This document shows positions 28,590 through 38,685 of a DNA stretch of 64,000 nucleotides, in pieces. Under the pieces are notes generated by a model. It was not told the origin of the DNA. It saw only the letters and a list, made by a program, of their open reading frames with translations, and made no database searches. The first letter of the stretch is position 1. Each line of letters starts with the position of its first letter. The DNA comes from Erythrobacter litoralis (lineage in GTDB: Bacteria; Pseudomonadota; Alphaproteobacteria; Sphingomonadales; Sphingomonadaceae): positions 1,736,001-1,800,000 of the forward strand of contig NZ_CP017057.1 of NCBI RefSeq assembly GCF_001719165.1, read 5' to 3'. Both the position numbers and the translations under genes were made by a program.

Positions 28590-30344
28590 GTGGCGCAGCG
28601 TTCGGGAGCCGCCCTGTTGATGGATTGCCTTGGCGAGCAGGGGGTCGAATTCGTGTTCGGCTATCCCGGCGGCGCGGTGCTTCCCATCTATGACGAATTG
28701 TTCGGACACCCCAGCATCCGCCACATCCTCGTCCGCCACGAAGCGGGCGCGGCGCATGCGGCCGAAGGGTATGCCCGCGCGACCGGCAAGCCGGGCGTGG
28801 TGCTCGTCACTTCCGGTCCCGGCGCGACCAATGCGGTCACCGGGATTGCGGATGCCTTCATGGATTCGATCCCACTCGTCGTCATCACCGGACAGGTCCC
28901 GACCGGCCTGATCGGCACCGATGCCTTCCAGGAGGCCGACACGGTCGGCATCACCCGCCATTGCACCAAGCACAATTACCTCGTGAAGGACCCCGCCGAC
29001 CTCGCCGCGACGGTCGAGGAAGCCTTCCGCATCGCCACGACCGGGCGCCCCGGGCCGGTCGTGATCGACATTCCCAAGGACGTACAGATCGCCGTGCCGG
29101 GAATGTCGCGCCGCGCCGCGCCCGCCCCGCATCGCTACCAGCCCCAGATGGTCGCGCCCGCCGAACAGATCGCCGAGGCGATCGAGATGATCGAGGCGGC
29201 GGAGCGCCCGATCCTCTACACGGGCGGCGGCGTCATCAATTCGGGCCCCGAAGCGAGCAGGCTCCTGCGCGCCTTCCAGGATCTCACGGGCGCGCCCGTC
29301 ACCTCGACCCTAATGGGCCTCGGCGCGTTCAGCCACGACCATCCCGACTGGCTCGGCATGCTGGGCATGCACGGCACCTACGAAGCGAACATGGCAATGA
29401 ACCAGTGCGACGTGATGGTCTGCATCGGCGCGCGCTTCGATGACCGGGTGACCGGTCGGCTCGACGCCTTCAGCCCGAATTCGAAGAAGATCCACATCGA
29501 TATCGACCGAAGCTCGATCAACAAGAACGTCACCGTAGAACTCGGCATCGTCGCCGATTGCGCAACAGCGCTCGGCCAGATGGTCGAGGCGTGGGGTTCT
29601 TCGCGCAGGGGGCAGGATCTGGGCGAATGGAAGGCTCGCATCGCCGGCTGGCGGGCGCGCGAATCGCTCGCCTATCCCGACACGTCGAGGAAGGATCCGG
29701 CCGCGATCATGCCGCAGAAGGCAGTCGAGCGGCTGTTCGCGCTGACGAAGGAGCGCTCGCCGATCATCACCACCGAGGTCGGCCAGCACCAGATGTGGGC
29801 GGCGCAGTATTTCGGCTTCGCGGAGCCGAACAAGTGGCTTACCAGCGGCGGGCTCGGCACGATGGGCTACGGGCTCCCGGCGGCGATCGGTGCGCAATTG
29901 GGCCACCCGGACGCACTGGTGATCGACATTGCGGGCGAGGCGAGTATCCAGATGAACATCCAGGAACTCGGCACCGCTTCGCAATACCGCCTGCCGGTCA
30001 AGATCTTCATCCTCAACAACGAATACATGGGCATGGTCCGCCAGTGGCAGGAGCTGACCTATGAAAGCCGCTATTCGAACAGCTATTCCGACAGCCTGCC
30101 CGATTTCGTGAAGCTCGCCGAAGCCTATGGCTGGAAAGGCATCCGCATCACCGATCGCGGCGACCTCGACGCCGGGATCGAGGCGATGCTCGCGCATGAC
30201 GGCCCGGTCATCGTCGATTGCTGCGTTGCCAAGGACGCGAACTGCCTGCCGATGATCCCGTCGGGTGCGGCGCATACCGACATGCTGCTTTACGGCGACC
30301 AGGTGCTCGGCACGATGGACGACGAAGCCAAGGCTCTGGTCTGA
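28590..30344 (+). CDS. ilvB: Acetolactate synthase large subunit
   Basis: TPP-dependent enzyme for the first common step of valine, leucine and isoleucine synthesis. The 584-residue protein has the N-terminal [17 protein letters not shown] (with a later catalytic Glu), the TPP/FAD regions, and the C-terminal thiamin-binding motif reading [10 protein letters not shown]...ILNN. Here the usual Asp of the GDG-type motif is Glu at residue 450 (see findings). GTG start 28590 follows the attenuator with GGGAG at 28576-28580. ilvN follows after 14 bases. Confidence 0.95.
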   Translation: MAQRSGAALLMDCLGEQGVEFVFGYPGGAVLPIYDELFGHPSIRHILVRHEAGAAHAAEGYARATGKPGVVLVTSGPGATNAVTGIADAFMDSIPLVVITGQVPTGLIGTDAFQEADTVGITRHCTKHNYLVKDPADLAATVEEAFRIATTGRPGPVVIDIPKDVQIAVPGMSRRAAPAPHRYQPQMVAPAEQIAEAIEMIEAAERPILYTGGGVINSGPEASRLLRAFQDLTGAPVTSTLMGLGAFSHDHPDWLGMLGMHGTYEANMAMNQCDVMVCIGARFDDRVTGRLDAFSPNSKKIHIDIDRSSINKNVTVELGIVADCATALGQMVEAWGSSRRGQDLGEWKARIAGWRARESLAYPDTSRKDPAAIMPQKAVERLFALTKERSPIITTEVGQHQMWAAQYFGFAEPNKWLTSGGLGTMGYGLPAAIGAQLGHPDALVIDIAGEASIQMNIQELGTASQYRLPVKIFILNNEYMGMVRQWQELTYESRYSNSYSDSLPDFVKLAEAYGWKGIRITDRGDLDAGIEAMLAHDGPVIVDCCVAKDANCLPMIPSGAAHTDMLLYGDQVLGTMDDEAKALV

Positions 30345-30358
30345 GGAAAGCCGCCGTC

Positions 30359-30880
30359 ATGGGAATGAAGATCGCCGAAGCGCCGTCCGAGCGCCACGTC
30401 CTTACCGTCACGGTCGATAACGAGCCGGGGATCCTTGCCAAGATCACCGGTCTGTTCACCGCGCGCGGTTACAACATCGACAGCCTGACCGTGGCCGACA
30501 TAACCGAGGACCACGCGATCAGCCGTATCACCATCGTCACCAACGGGCCTCCGGCGGTGATCGACCAGATCGAGGCGCAACTGGAACGGCTGGTCCCGGT
30601 CCACAAGGTCACTGACCTCACCACGGCCGGACCTCATGTCGAACGCGAACTTGCGCTTATAAAAGTCGCGGGAACGGGCGAAAAACGGGTCGAGGCGCTG
30701 CGCATCGCCGAACTGTTCCGGGCCAAGGTGGTCGACACCACCACGCACAGTTTCGTCTTCGAACTGACCGGAAGTCCCGACAAGATCGACAGCTTCATTG
30801 TGCTGATGCGCGAACTCGGCCTTGTCAGCGTGGGCCGGTCGGGGGTCGTCGGCATGATGCGCGGCGCCGGAGGGGCGTGA
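30359..30880 (+). CDS. ilvN: Acetolactate synthase small (regulatory) subunit
   Basis: Regulatory ACT-domain subunit giving valine feedback and full activity to the large subunit. The 173-residue protein has HVLTVTVDNEPGILAKITGLFTARGYNIDSL at the ACT domain (about residues 15-45), followed by a C-terminal ACT-like half (RIAELFRAKVVDTTTHSFVFELTG). Length suits the long-form IlvN/IlvH type. ATG 30359 is chosen; ATG 30365 is possible. Confidence 0.94.
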   Translation: MGMKIAEAPSERHVLTVTVDNEPGILAKITGLFTARGYNIDSLTVADITEDHAISRITIVTNGPPAVIDQIEAQLERLVPVHKVTDLTTAGPHVERELALIKVAGTGEKRVEALRIAELFRAKVVDTTTHSFVFELTGSPDKIDSFIVLMRELGLVSVGRSGVVGMMRGAGGA

Positions 30881-32002
<1,122 letters not shown>

Positions 32003-32069
32003 CGGAACCGGGGGCGGTCTTGGGCTATTGCCTTAGCGAATGTTGCATCCCGACCGGAGAAGTCATCGC

Positions 32070-32723
32070 ATGAAGAAACTCGTTCTCGCCGCCGCCGCTA
32101 CGACCGCCCTCGTCGCCGGGGGAATCACCGCTGCGCCCACGCTCTTCGCGCAGGCGGGCCCCGAAGTCCCCGGTGCATCCGATCCCGAGCGCGTGACGGC
32201 CGGGACCTACGCCGCCGATCCCGACCATTCGCTGGTCCTGTTCGAAGTCGACCATTTCGGATTCAACGAATATTTCGGCATCTTCGGCGATGTGACCGGC
32301 ACGCTTGCGCTCGATCCCGACAATCTCGAAGCGGCGGCGGTCGATGTGACGATCCCCGTCGCCTCGGTCACCACTGCGAGCGCGGAACTCACCGACCACC
32401 TGCTGCGCCCGGGGAAGGATGGCGGAGACCCCGACTTCTTCGGAGCCGACCCGGCCCCGGCGCGTTTCGTCTCGACCTCTGTCACGGTCGACGGCACGAC
32501 CGCGATGATCGAAGGGAACCTTACGCTCAACGGGATCACGAAGCCGGTCACTCTCGAGGCGGAGTTCACCGGCGCCGGGACGAACCCCACCAATGGCAAG
32601 GAAACCGTCGGCTTCGAGGCGGAGACCGAGATCAGGCGTTCCGATTTCAACGTCGATTACGCGCTCCCGCTGGTCAGCGACGAGGTAGAGCTCGAAATCA
32701 GCGTCGCTTTCGAGAAGCAATAG
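32070..32723 (+). CDS. Periplasmic YceI-family protein
   Basis: A 217-residue protein with a signal peptide (MKKLVLAAAA..., cleavage near LFA-QA). The YceI lipocalin-like domain is visible: YAADPDHSLVLFEVDHFGFNEYFG near residue 50, a beta-rich centre, and TKPVTLEAEFTG. Members bind polyisoprenoid or amphiphilic ligands in a barrel. The ligand is unknown. ATG 32070 starts the signal peptide. It follows ilvC on the same strand. Confidence 0.88.
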   Translation: MKKLVLAAAATTALVAGGITAAPTLFAQAGPEVPGASDPERVTAGTYAADPDHSLVLFEVDHFGFNEYFGIFGDVTGTLALDPDNLEAAAVDVTIPVASVTTASAELTDHLLRPGKDGGDPDFFGADPAPARFVSTSVTVDGTTAMIEGNLTLNGITKPVTLEAEFTGAGTNPTNGKETVGFEAETEIRRSDFNVDYALPLVSDEVELEISVAFEKQ

Positions 32724-32767
32724 GCGCACTCGACACGCGCATCTCAATCGGGCAGTCGCCAGCAACC

Positions 32768-33916
32768 ATGCGCCTTTCCGACTGCCACCGCATCGATGAT
32801 TTCCGCCTTCTTGCCAGGAAGCGCCTGCCCTTCCCCGTGTTCGATTACATCGACGGGGCGGCGGATGACGAGCTGACCAAGGCGCGCAACACCGCGTCCT
32901 ACGAAAACTGCGACCTCGTGCCCGACGTGCTCGCAGGGGTGGCCGAGATCGACACGAGTTGCACCATCCTCGGGCGCAGATCGGCGCTCCCGCTGATGCT
33001 TTCGCCCACCGCGGTCCAGCGCGCGTTCCACTGGGAGGGCGAGCGCGCCGTGGCGAAGGCGGCGGAGAAGTTCGGCCTGTGGTTCGGCATATCGAGCCTC
33101 GCGACCCGCAGCATCGAGGAGATTGCCCAGCTCACCAGCGGGCCGAAGCTGTTCCAGCTATATGTCCACAAGGACAAGTCGCTCAACACCCACATGATCG
33201 AGCGCTGCCAGGCAGCGGGCTTCGACGCGCTCGCGCTGACGGTCGACACGATCGTTTCGGGCAAGCGCGAGCGTTGCCTCCATTCGGGCTTCACCACCCC
33301 GCCCCGCTTCACGCCCGCGAGCGTCATTTCCTACGCGACAAAGCCCAAATGGACGCTCGACTACCTCCTGCGCGAGAAATTCCGCCTGCCCAATCTCGAC
33401 ACGCACGTCGCCGAAGGATCGAGCAAGGCGCTGAGCATCGCGGACTATTTCAACACGATGCTCGATACCTCGATGGACTGGGGCACGGCGGCGGCGATCC
33501 GCGAACAATGGGGCGGGACTTTCGTATTGAAGGGCGTGATGAGCGCCGCTGATGCGCGCCGCGCGGTAGAGATCGGGGCCGATGCGATCATGCTGTCGAA
33601 CCATGGCGGGCGGCAACTCGACGGCAGTCGCGCGCCCTTCGACCAGCTGCCAGAGATCGTCGACGCGGTGGGCGGCGAGATCGAGATCATCTGCGACGGC
33701 GGCGTGCGGCGCGGCACCCATGCGCTCAAGGCCCTGTGCGCGGGGGCCGATGCGGCATCGGGAGGGCGGCTCTACCTCTATGCGCTGGCGGCGGCGGGAC
33801 AGGACGGGGTCGAACGCGCGCTTTCCATCCTCAAGGACGAGATCGAGCGCGGCATGCGCCTGATGGGCGTGACGAGCGTGGACCAGCTCACGCAGGATCG
33901 CCTGCGCTGGAGATAG
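32768..33916 (+). CDS. lldD: FMN-dependent alpha-hydroxy-acid dehydrogenase, probably L-lactate dehydrogenase
   Basis: A 382-residue TIM-barrel flavoenzyme. FPVFDYIDGAADDE lies near residue 25. SNHGGRQLDGSRAPFDQLPEIV near 280 contains the catalytic His and conserved Arg, and ICDGGVRRGTHALKALCAGADAA supplies the FMN-phosphate site. LldD-type enzymes pass electrons from L-lactate to quinone; other 2-hydroxyacids are possible. No lactate permease or regulator is adjacent, so the lactate call is family inference. Confidence 0.85.
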   Translation: MRLSDCHRIDDFRLLARKRLPFPVFDYIDGAADDELTKARNTASYENCDLVPDVLAGVAEIDTSCTILGRRSALPLMLSPTAVQRAFHWEGERAVAKAAEKFGLWFGISSLATRSIEEIAQLTSGPKLFQLYVHKDKSLNTHMIERCQAAGFDALALTVDTIVSGKRERCLHSGFTTPPRFTPASVISYATKPKWTLDYLLREKFRLPNLDTHVAEGSSKALSIADYFNTMLDTSMDWGTAAAIREQWGGTFVLKGVMSAADARRAVEIGADAIMLSNHGGRQLDGSRAPFDQLPEIVDAVGGEIEIICDGGVRRGTHALKALCAGADAASGGRLYLYALAAAGQDGVERALSILKDEIERGMRLMGVTSVDQLTQDRLRWR

Positions 33917-34017
33917 CGGGAAAACCCTCGAGCAGGCCGCAAGATCGGGCATGTCATCAAACTGCAACCTCGCGGGCGCTTGAGCGCCGCTGAAATTGCC
34001 AAGGACGCAGCATCGCC

Positions 34018-34467
34018 ATGACCACGCTTTCGATCCCCGCACCGTTCGCCGTCATCGTGCCTCTGGCTCTTGCGCTCGCCGCCTGCGGTTCGCCGGAGCC
34101 GGCGGGCGAAACCGGCAACGCAGCCGACGCCTTCGCCGCCCGGATCAAGGACGCCTCGCCCTTGCCCGCGCCGACCCAGGCCCCGCGCATCGCCCAGCCC
34201 CTGCCCGGCGCAGCGCCCGGCCCGTATGTCCCCGGCACCGCGACCGACCCCGAAGCAAAGCTCTGCAACGCGCCTGCCATGGCACCCTATCTCGGCCGCG
34301 CAGCCGACGATGCGACCCGCGCCGAGATCATGGAGGTGATCGGCGGCGCGAACGAGGTGCGCTTCATCCAGGCCGGTTCGAGCTATATCGCGCCCGACCC
34401 CACCAATCCGCGGCTCAACCTGATGCTCGATGCGCAGAACATCATCCGCGACGCACGCTGCGGCTGA
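34018..34467 (+). CDS. Lipoprotein with I78-type peptidase-inhibitor-like domain
   Basis: A 149-residue protein with a clear lipobox at residues about 20-23 (LAAC), so a membrane-anchored lipoprotein. A Pro/Ala-rich linker follows. From residue 80 to the end it has the I78 layout: LCNAPAMAPYLGR, a helix, VRFIQAG, and the terminal LNLMLDAQNIIRDARCG with conserved Asn-Leu-x-Asp and a Cys near the end. I78 proteins inhibit serine proteases, but many bacterial members are untested. Residues around the inhibitory loop are not conserved enough to be confident. Confidence 0.72.
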   Translation: MTTLSIPAPFAVIVPLALALAACGSPEPAGETGNAADAFAARIKDASPLPAPTQAPRIAQPLPGAAPGPYVPGTATDPEAKLCNAPAMAPYLGRAADDATRAEIMEVIGGANEVRFIQAGSSYIAPDPTNPRLNLMLDAQNIIRDARCG

Positions 34468-34495
34468 GGCGCTCTTTGTTGCCGCGAAGAGCGCC
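34468..34495 (+). other. Hairpin immediately after the I78-like gene
   Basis: GGCGCTCTT (34468-34476) pairs perfectly with AAGAGCGCC (34487-34495) around a 10-base loop, directly after the TGA. There is no following T-tract, so this may be a weak terminator or an mRNA 3'-end structure. Confidence 0.55.
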
Positions 34496-34560
34496 TGCCG
34501 CGCAAGATACGTGCCCTTCCCCCTTGCGCAAGCCGCTGCAATCGGCTTAAGGCGCCCCTC

Positions 34561-34611
34561 ATGATACGGACCGGCATCTCGCTTCTACGACTTATGCGCC
34601 CTTGGGCGTGA
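34561..34611 (+). CDS. Candidate leuA leader peptide
   Basis: A 16-residue frame reads MIRTGISLLRLMRPWA, with CTT-CTA-CGA-CTT (Leu-Leu-Arg-Leu) codons at 34582-34593. TAAGG at 34548-34552 is eight bases upstream. The 3' codons form the 5' arm of a hairpin. Only three of 16 residues are Leu, and no T-tract follows the hairpin, so attenuation is less convincing than at ilvB. Confidence 0.4.
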   Translation: MIRTGISLLRLMRPWA

Positions 34612-34653
34612 TGAGCCGCGCGTGATCGAGCCGCGGCATCGCTCCCAAGGGTG
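34597..34653 (+). other. Nested hairpins in the leuA leader
   Basis: CCCTTGGG (34599-34606) pairs with CCCAAGGG (34644-34651), extended by a G-U and a C-G pair at the base. A six-base-pair inner stem, GCCGCG/CGCGGC (34615-34620 with 34632-34637), lies inside. The outer 5' arm overlaps the end of the candidate leader peptide, the geometry expected for ribosome-controlled folding. Confidence 0.5.
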
Positions 34654-34695
34654 ACGCCGCCGCAATCCTCACGACATCCAGAAGCGAGCTTTTCC

Positions 34696-36372
34696 ATGCT
34701 CAAGAACCCATCAGCCAAATATCGCCCGTTCGGGCAGATCGACCTGCCCGACCGCCAATGGCCGAGCCGCCTGATCGAGGCCGCGCCCCGCTGGCTTTCG
34801 ACCGATCTTCGCGACGGCAACCAGTCGATCATCGATCCAATGGACGCGGTGAAGAAGCGCCGTTTCTTCGACCTTCTCGTCGAAATCGGGGTGAAGGAGA
34901 TCGAGGTCGGTTTCCCCAGCGCCGGGGCGACCGAATTCGATTTCATCTCCGGCCTAGTGAAGTCGGGAGACATTCCCCAAGACGTGACCGTGCAGGTCCT
35001 CACGCAGAGCCGCGAGGACCTTATCCGCACCAGCTTCGACAGCCTCGAAGGCGCGCATCGCGCGATCGTCCATCTCTACAACGCGGTCAGCCCGGCATGG
35101 CGCGAGATCGTCTTTCGCATGACCCGCGAGGAAGTGCGCGACATCGCGGTCAAGGGCGCGAAAGTCCTGCGCGACGAAGCGGCGAGGCGCCCCGGGACCG
35201 ACTGGCATTTCCAGTATTCGCCGGAGACTTTCTCGACCGCCGAACTCGATTTCTCGATCGAGGTCGCTTCTGCCGTCATGGAAGTGCTCCAGCCCACGCC
35301 CGACCATCCGATCATCCTCAACCTGCCGGCCACGGTCGAGGCGGCGACGCCCAATGTCTATGCCGACCAGATCGAATATTTCTGCCGTCACCTGCCCAGA
35401 CGCGAAAGCGCCGTCATCTCGCTCCACACGCACAATGACCGCGGCACCGGGGTCGCGGCGGCGGAACTGGGCCTGATGGCGGGCGCGGACCGGGTCGAGG
35501 GGTGCCTGTTCGGCAATGGCGAGCGGACCGGCAATTGCTGCCTCGTGACGATGGCGCTCAATCTCTACACGCAAGGTGTCGACCCGCGGCTCGATTTCTC
35601 CGACATCGACCGGGTGATCGAGACGGTCGAGTACTGCAACGACCTGCCCGTTCACCAGCGCCACCCCTATGGCGGCGAACTTGTCTTCACCGCGTTTTCC
35701 GGCAGCCACCAGGACGCGATCAAGAAGGGCTTCGAAGCGCGCGAGAGGCAGAATGACGAGGCATGGCGCGTGCCCTACCTGCCGATCGACCCGGCCGATC
35801 TGGGTCGCAATTACGAAGCGGTGATCCGGGTCAATTCGCAGTCCGGCAAGGGCGGCTTCGCCTGGGTGCTGGAAAAGGACCAGGGATTGAAGCTGCCCAA
35901 GCGGATGCAGGCCGATTTCTCGAAGGAGGTCCAGCGTCTCGCCGACGAACTGGGGCGCGAACTCAACGCCGCCGACATCTGGAACGCCTTTCGAAGCGCC
36001 TATCACGTCAAGACGCACCCGAAGCACTTCCAGCTGGTCGATTACGAGGAAAGCCGCGCCGCCGATGGAACCCGGGTTTTTGCAGGCACGATCGCGGTCG
36101 AGGGCCGGGAGCAGAGCGTCTCGGGCCGCGGCAACGGGCTCATCTCCTCCGTGATGGGCACGATCCGCGAAGCCTTCGGGGTCGAACTCGAAGTGGCGGA
36201 TTATTCCGAACACGCGCTTGGCACCGGGACGGATGCCCGCGCGGCAGCCTATCTCGAATGCCGCGACACCAGCGGGCACACGATCTGGGGCTGCGGCATC
36301 GACGAGGATGTCGCAACCGCCAGCGTGCGAGCAGTGCTTTCGGCGGCGAATTCGGCGGTGGCCCGCCGCTAG
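34696..36372 (+). CDS. leuA: 2-isopropylmalate synthase (long form)
   Basis: Condenses acetyl-CoA with 2-oxoisovalerate to begin leucine synthesis. The 558-residue protein is the long LeuA type. HMGL-like motifs are visible: RWLSTDLRDGNQSIIDPMD (metal-binding Asp near 45), VISLHTHNDRGTGVA (His-x-His), GCLFGNGERTGNCCL. A C-terminal regulatory domain from about residue 430 (VSGRGNGLISSVMGTIREAFG) binds leucine for feedback. Start 34696 matches the usual MLKNPSAKYRPF N-terminus. Its TAG shares a CTAG with the convergent CPBP gene. Confidence 0.95.
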   Translation: MLKNPSAKYRPFGQIDLPDRQWPSRLIEAAPRWLSTDLRDGNQSIIDPMDAVKKRRFFDLLVEIGVKEIEVGFPSAGATEFDFISGLVKSGDIPQDVTVQVLTQSREDLIRTSFDSLEGAHRAIVHLYNAVSPAWREIVFRMTREEVRDIAVKGAKVLRDEAARRPGTDWHFQYSPETFSTAELDFSIEVASAVMEVLQPTPDHPIILNLPATVEAATPNVYADQIEYFCRHLPRRESAVISLHTHNDRGTGVAAAELGLMAGADRVEGCLFGNGERTGNCCLVTMALNLYTQGVDPRLDFSDIDRVIETVEYCNDLPVHQRHPYGGELVFTAFSGSHQDAIKKGFEARERQNDEAWRVPYLPIDPADLGRNYEAVIRVNSQSGKGGFAWVLEKDQGLKLPKRMQADFSKEVQRLADELGRELNAADIWNAFRSAYHVKTHPKHFQLVDYEESRAADGTRVFAGTIAVEGREQSVSGRGNGLISSVMGTIREAFGVELEVADYSEHALGTGTDARAAAYLECRDTSGHTIWGCGIDEDVATASVRAVLSAANSAVARR

Positions 36373-37283
36373 ACGGCCACCGGCCGGGCAAGGCCGAACG
36401 AGTGGTTCCGGCCGACGAGCAATGGCCCTGCAAGGATCGCCGCAACGCCCACTACCCCCGCCAGCAGCGATCCGGACACCGGGCTCGCCACGATGAGTGT
36501 CGGCGCATTGACGAGCGCGTGGCCGGCAATCGCGACCTCGAGCCGGGCCGTGCGCAGATAGAGCAGCGAGAGAAGGATTCCGCCGAGCATCATGTAGGCG
36601 AGCGCGCCGAAGATCGCGGCGAGACCGGCCGAGCCGTTGAGTAGGATCGTCGGCAGATGCCAGAGCGCAAAGATCGCGGCGGATCCGACCAGGGCGGCCG
36701 CGAGCCGCAGCCGTTCGCCCGCGATCCTCCCCGACAGCGCGAAGTGAAGCTGGGGCAGGAGATAGCCCCGGAACACCGTCTCCTCGAACAGGGCGGTCCC
36801 CAGCACCATCGCCGCGAACAGGCCGACCACATTCCCCGCGCCGTGTTCCTGCCACGATCCGTGATATTCGACCGGCGCGCCTGCCAGGATGGTCGCGATC
36901 ACGGCGAGGGCGTTGGCCGCCAGCCATCCGGCGAGCAGCAGCCCTGCGAGCAGCGCGACCCATCCCGGCGCGAGGCCGAGATCGGCAAGGCGCAGTCCTC
37001 CCTTTGCGATGATGAGCCCGCCCACGATCAGGGCAGTCAGCGACAGGAACAGGACTAGGTTCGGATTGATCCAGCCCCCGGTCGCGGCATGCCACTGCCA
37101 GACCACGCTGTCCGCGCGGGAAAAGGCGAGCGCGTTGGTCGCGGTTATGCCCGCGGTCGCGGCCAGGACGACGATTGCGACGAGACCGACGGAAGACCGG
37201 CGGCTCTCGATCGCGGGAACCCCGGCGCACACAGAGCGTGCGCCCGCAGAGCTATGGGGCGGTAACCAAGCAGGCTGAGACAT
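36369..37283 (-). CDS. CPBP-family intramembrane metalloprotease
   Basis: A 304-residue polytopic membrane protein with seven or eight helices. The CPBP (type II CAAX protease-like) motifs are present: FEETVFRGYLLPQL (EExxxR, near residue 175), FALWHLP with a His, and HALVNAP (His and Asn) in a later helix. Such proteases cleave within the membrane or process peptides; the substrate is unknown. ATG 37283 is chosen; ATG 37295 is an alternative. Its stop overlaps that of leuA through CTAG at 36369-36372. Confidence 0.85.
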   Translation of the reverse strand: MSQPAWLPPHSSAGARSVCAGVPAIESRRSSVGLVAIVVLAATAGITATNALAFSRADSVVWQWHAATGGWINPNLVLFLSLTALIVGGLIIAKGGLRLADLGLAPGWVALLAGLLLAGWLAANALAVIATILAGAPVEYHGSWQEHGAGNVVGLFAAMVLGTALFEETVFRGYLLPQLHFALSGRIAGERLRLAAALVGSAAIFALWHLPTILLNGSAGLAAIFGALAYMMLGGILLSLLYLRTARLEVAIAGHALVNAPTLIVASPVSGSLLAGVVGVAAILAGPLLVGRNHSFGLARPVAV

Positions 37284-37427
37284 GGCATCCGGCATCCATG
37301 ACAAGACAGGACCGCTGCGCAGTCTCATCGCCTCGGCCCCCATCTGGCAAGCAAAAACATGGCGATCTTGCGAAGTCGTGCGCTTGGGCGCAAGATCGTC
37401 GCCCCGTTGGAGAGGGGAGGATGGAAC

Positions 37428-38210
37428 ATGGGCACGTTACCCGAATCTGCGGGACTTGATGTCGCCGCTCCAGCGGTCATCGCGACCGATCTGACGCTCG
37501 GCGATCTCACCGCTGCGCTTGGCGCTGGCTGGCGCGATTTTATCGCCGCGCCGCAATACGGCCTGTTTTTCGGCGGGGTCTATGTCCTGGCAGGGCTTGC
37601 GGCCTTCTATGTCGCGCTGGTCGGCGGGGAACTGTCCTGGCTGATCCCGGCAGCGGCGGGATTTCCGCTAATCGCGCCCTTCGTCGCGGTCGGCCTCTAC
37701 GAAGCGAGCCGCAGGCGCCAGCGCGCAGAGCCGCTCGGCTGGGGGCCGGTGCTCGGCGCATTGAAGGGGCACGGGGACGACCAGATCCTGTCGATGGGCG
37801 TGATCGTGTTCGTCGCGTTTTCATTCTGGATGATCGTCGCCCATGCGATCTTCGCGATCTTCATGGCCGAAAGCGGGATGGGAAGCGAAAGCCTTGCCGC
37901 GCTGGTCACGCCCGCGGGGCTGGCCATGCTCGCGGTGGGAAGCGCAGTCGGCGGCTTGATGGCGCTCGCCTTCTACGCGATGACGGTCATCAGCCTGCCG
38001 ATGCTGGTCGATCGCAAGGTCAGCTTTCCGAGCGCGATCATCGCCAGTTTCGCGGTGATGCGCGGCAATCTGTTCGTGATGCTGGCCTGGGCGGCGATCA
38101 TCGCCGGGCTGCTCGCCCTGGCGATGATCCCCGCCTTTGTCGGCCTGATGGTCGCACTGCCGGTGCTCGGCCATGCGACCTGGCACCTTTACGTGCGCGC
38201 GGTACGCTGA
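37428..38210 (+). CDS. DUF2189-family integral membrane protein
   Basis: A 260-residue protein with six hydrophobic segments after a cytoplasmic N-terminus of about 45 residues. It shows DUF2189 features such as GDLTAALGAGWRDFIAAPQYGLFFGGVYVLAG and a central GHGDDQILSMGVIVFVAF stretch, ending with ALPVLGHATWHLY. Family function is unknown. ATG 37428 follows a good GGGGAGG site at 37414-37420, making it clearly better than the longer track frame. Confidence 0.87.
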   Translation: MGTLPESAGLDVAAPAVIATDLTLGDLTAALGAGWRDFIAAPQYGLFFGGVYVLAGLAAFYVALVGGELSWLIPAAAGFPLIAPFVAVGLYEASRRRQRAEPLGWGPVLGALKGHGDDQILSMGVIVFVAFSFWMIVAHAIFAIFMAESGMGSESLAALVTPAGLAMLAVGSAVGGLMALAFYAMTVISLPMLVDRKVSFPSAIIASFAVMRGNLFVMLAWAAIIAGLLALAMIPAFVGLMVALPVLGHATWHLYVRAVR

Positions 38211-38214
38211 AGCG

Positions 38215-38370
38215 TCAGGCGCGGCCGCGCACGAAAGCGATCACGGCGAGAACGAGGAAGACGATGAACAGGACATAGGCGATATTTGTCGCCGCCCCTG
38301 CCAGTCCGCCAAAGCCCAGAAGCGCCGCGACAAGCGCGATGATAAGGAAGATGATAGCCCATTTAAGCAT
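38215..38370 (-). CDS. DUF1328 small membrane protein
   Basis: A 51-residue hydrophobic protein of two membrane helices, [18 protein letters not shown] then [18 protein letters not shown], ending RGRA. This is the YtjA/DUF1328 pattern, a family often linked to envelope stress but without a known role. AGGAGG lies ideally upstream of the ATG on the minus strand at 38370. The ORF track's longer frame is not protein-like upstream. It is convergent with the DUF2189 gene, four bases away. Confidence 0.85.
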   Translation of the reverse strand: MLKWAIIFLIIALVAALLGFGGLAGAATNIAYVLFIVFLVLAVIAFVRGRA

Positions 38371-38685
38371 GATGATTACCTCCTGCCCTACCAATGGCGG
38401 CTTGCTGGAATAGGTCCCGGCATTGGGCAATCTTTTCGACGAACGACTGCACAGTCCTCGAAGGCGTGAATCTCAGCGCCATGGCATTTAACAAATGTGG
38501 TCTTTTACTGGCCCGGCCCGGATGCAGGCGCGGCGTGCGGCCCGTGTCCTCGCTTGCCCGGCCCGCCCATGCCCGATGACCAATCACGAATTTCTGCGCG
38601 CGCACCGTGTGACTGGAACGCCTTGCGTGCCATAGACATATGCGAATCGAGTGCCGGGAAACGGCGCCGCAAGGGGAGAGCGAGA
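38371..38685. other. Intergenic region, no gene recognised
   Basis: A 315-base gap between the divergent DUF1328 and amidohydrolase genes. It holds the two ribosome-binding sites and a short inverted repeat GACTG-CA-CAGTC (38445-38456). I found no tRNA, terminator or convincing promoter by eye. Confidence 0.5.

Noticed and set aside
33975..33988. Hairpin GGCGC-TTGA-GCGCC before the I78-like gene
   Set aside because: The stem is short and has no T-tract; such small stems arise often by chance at this GC content.
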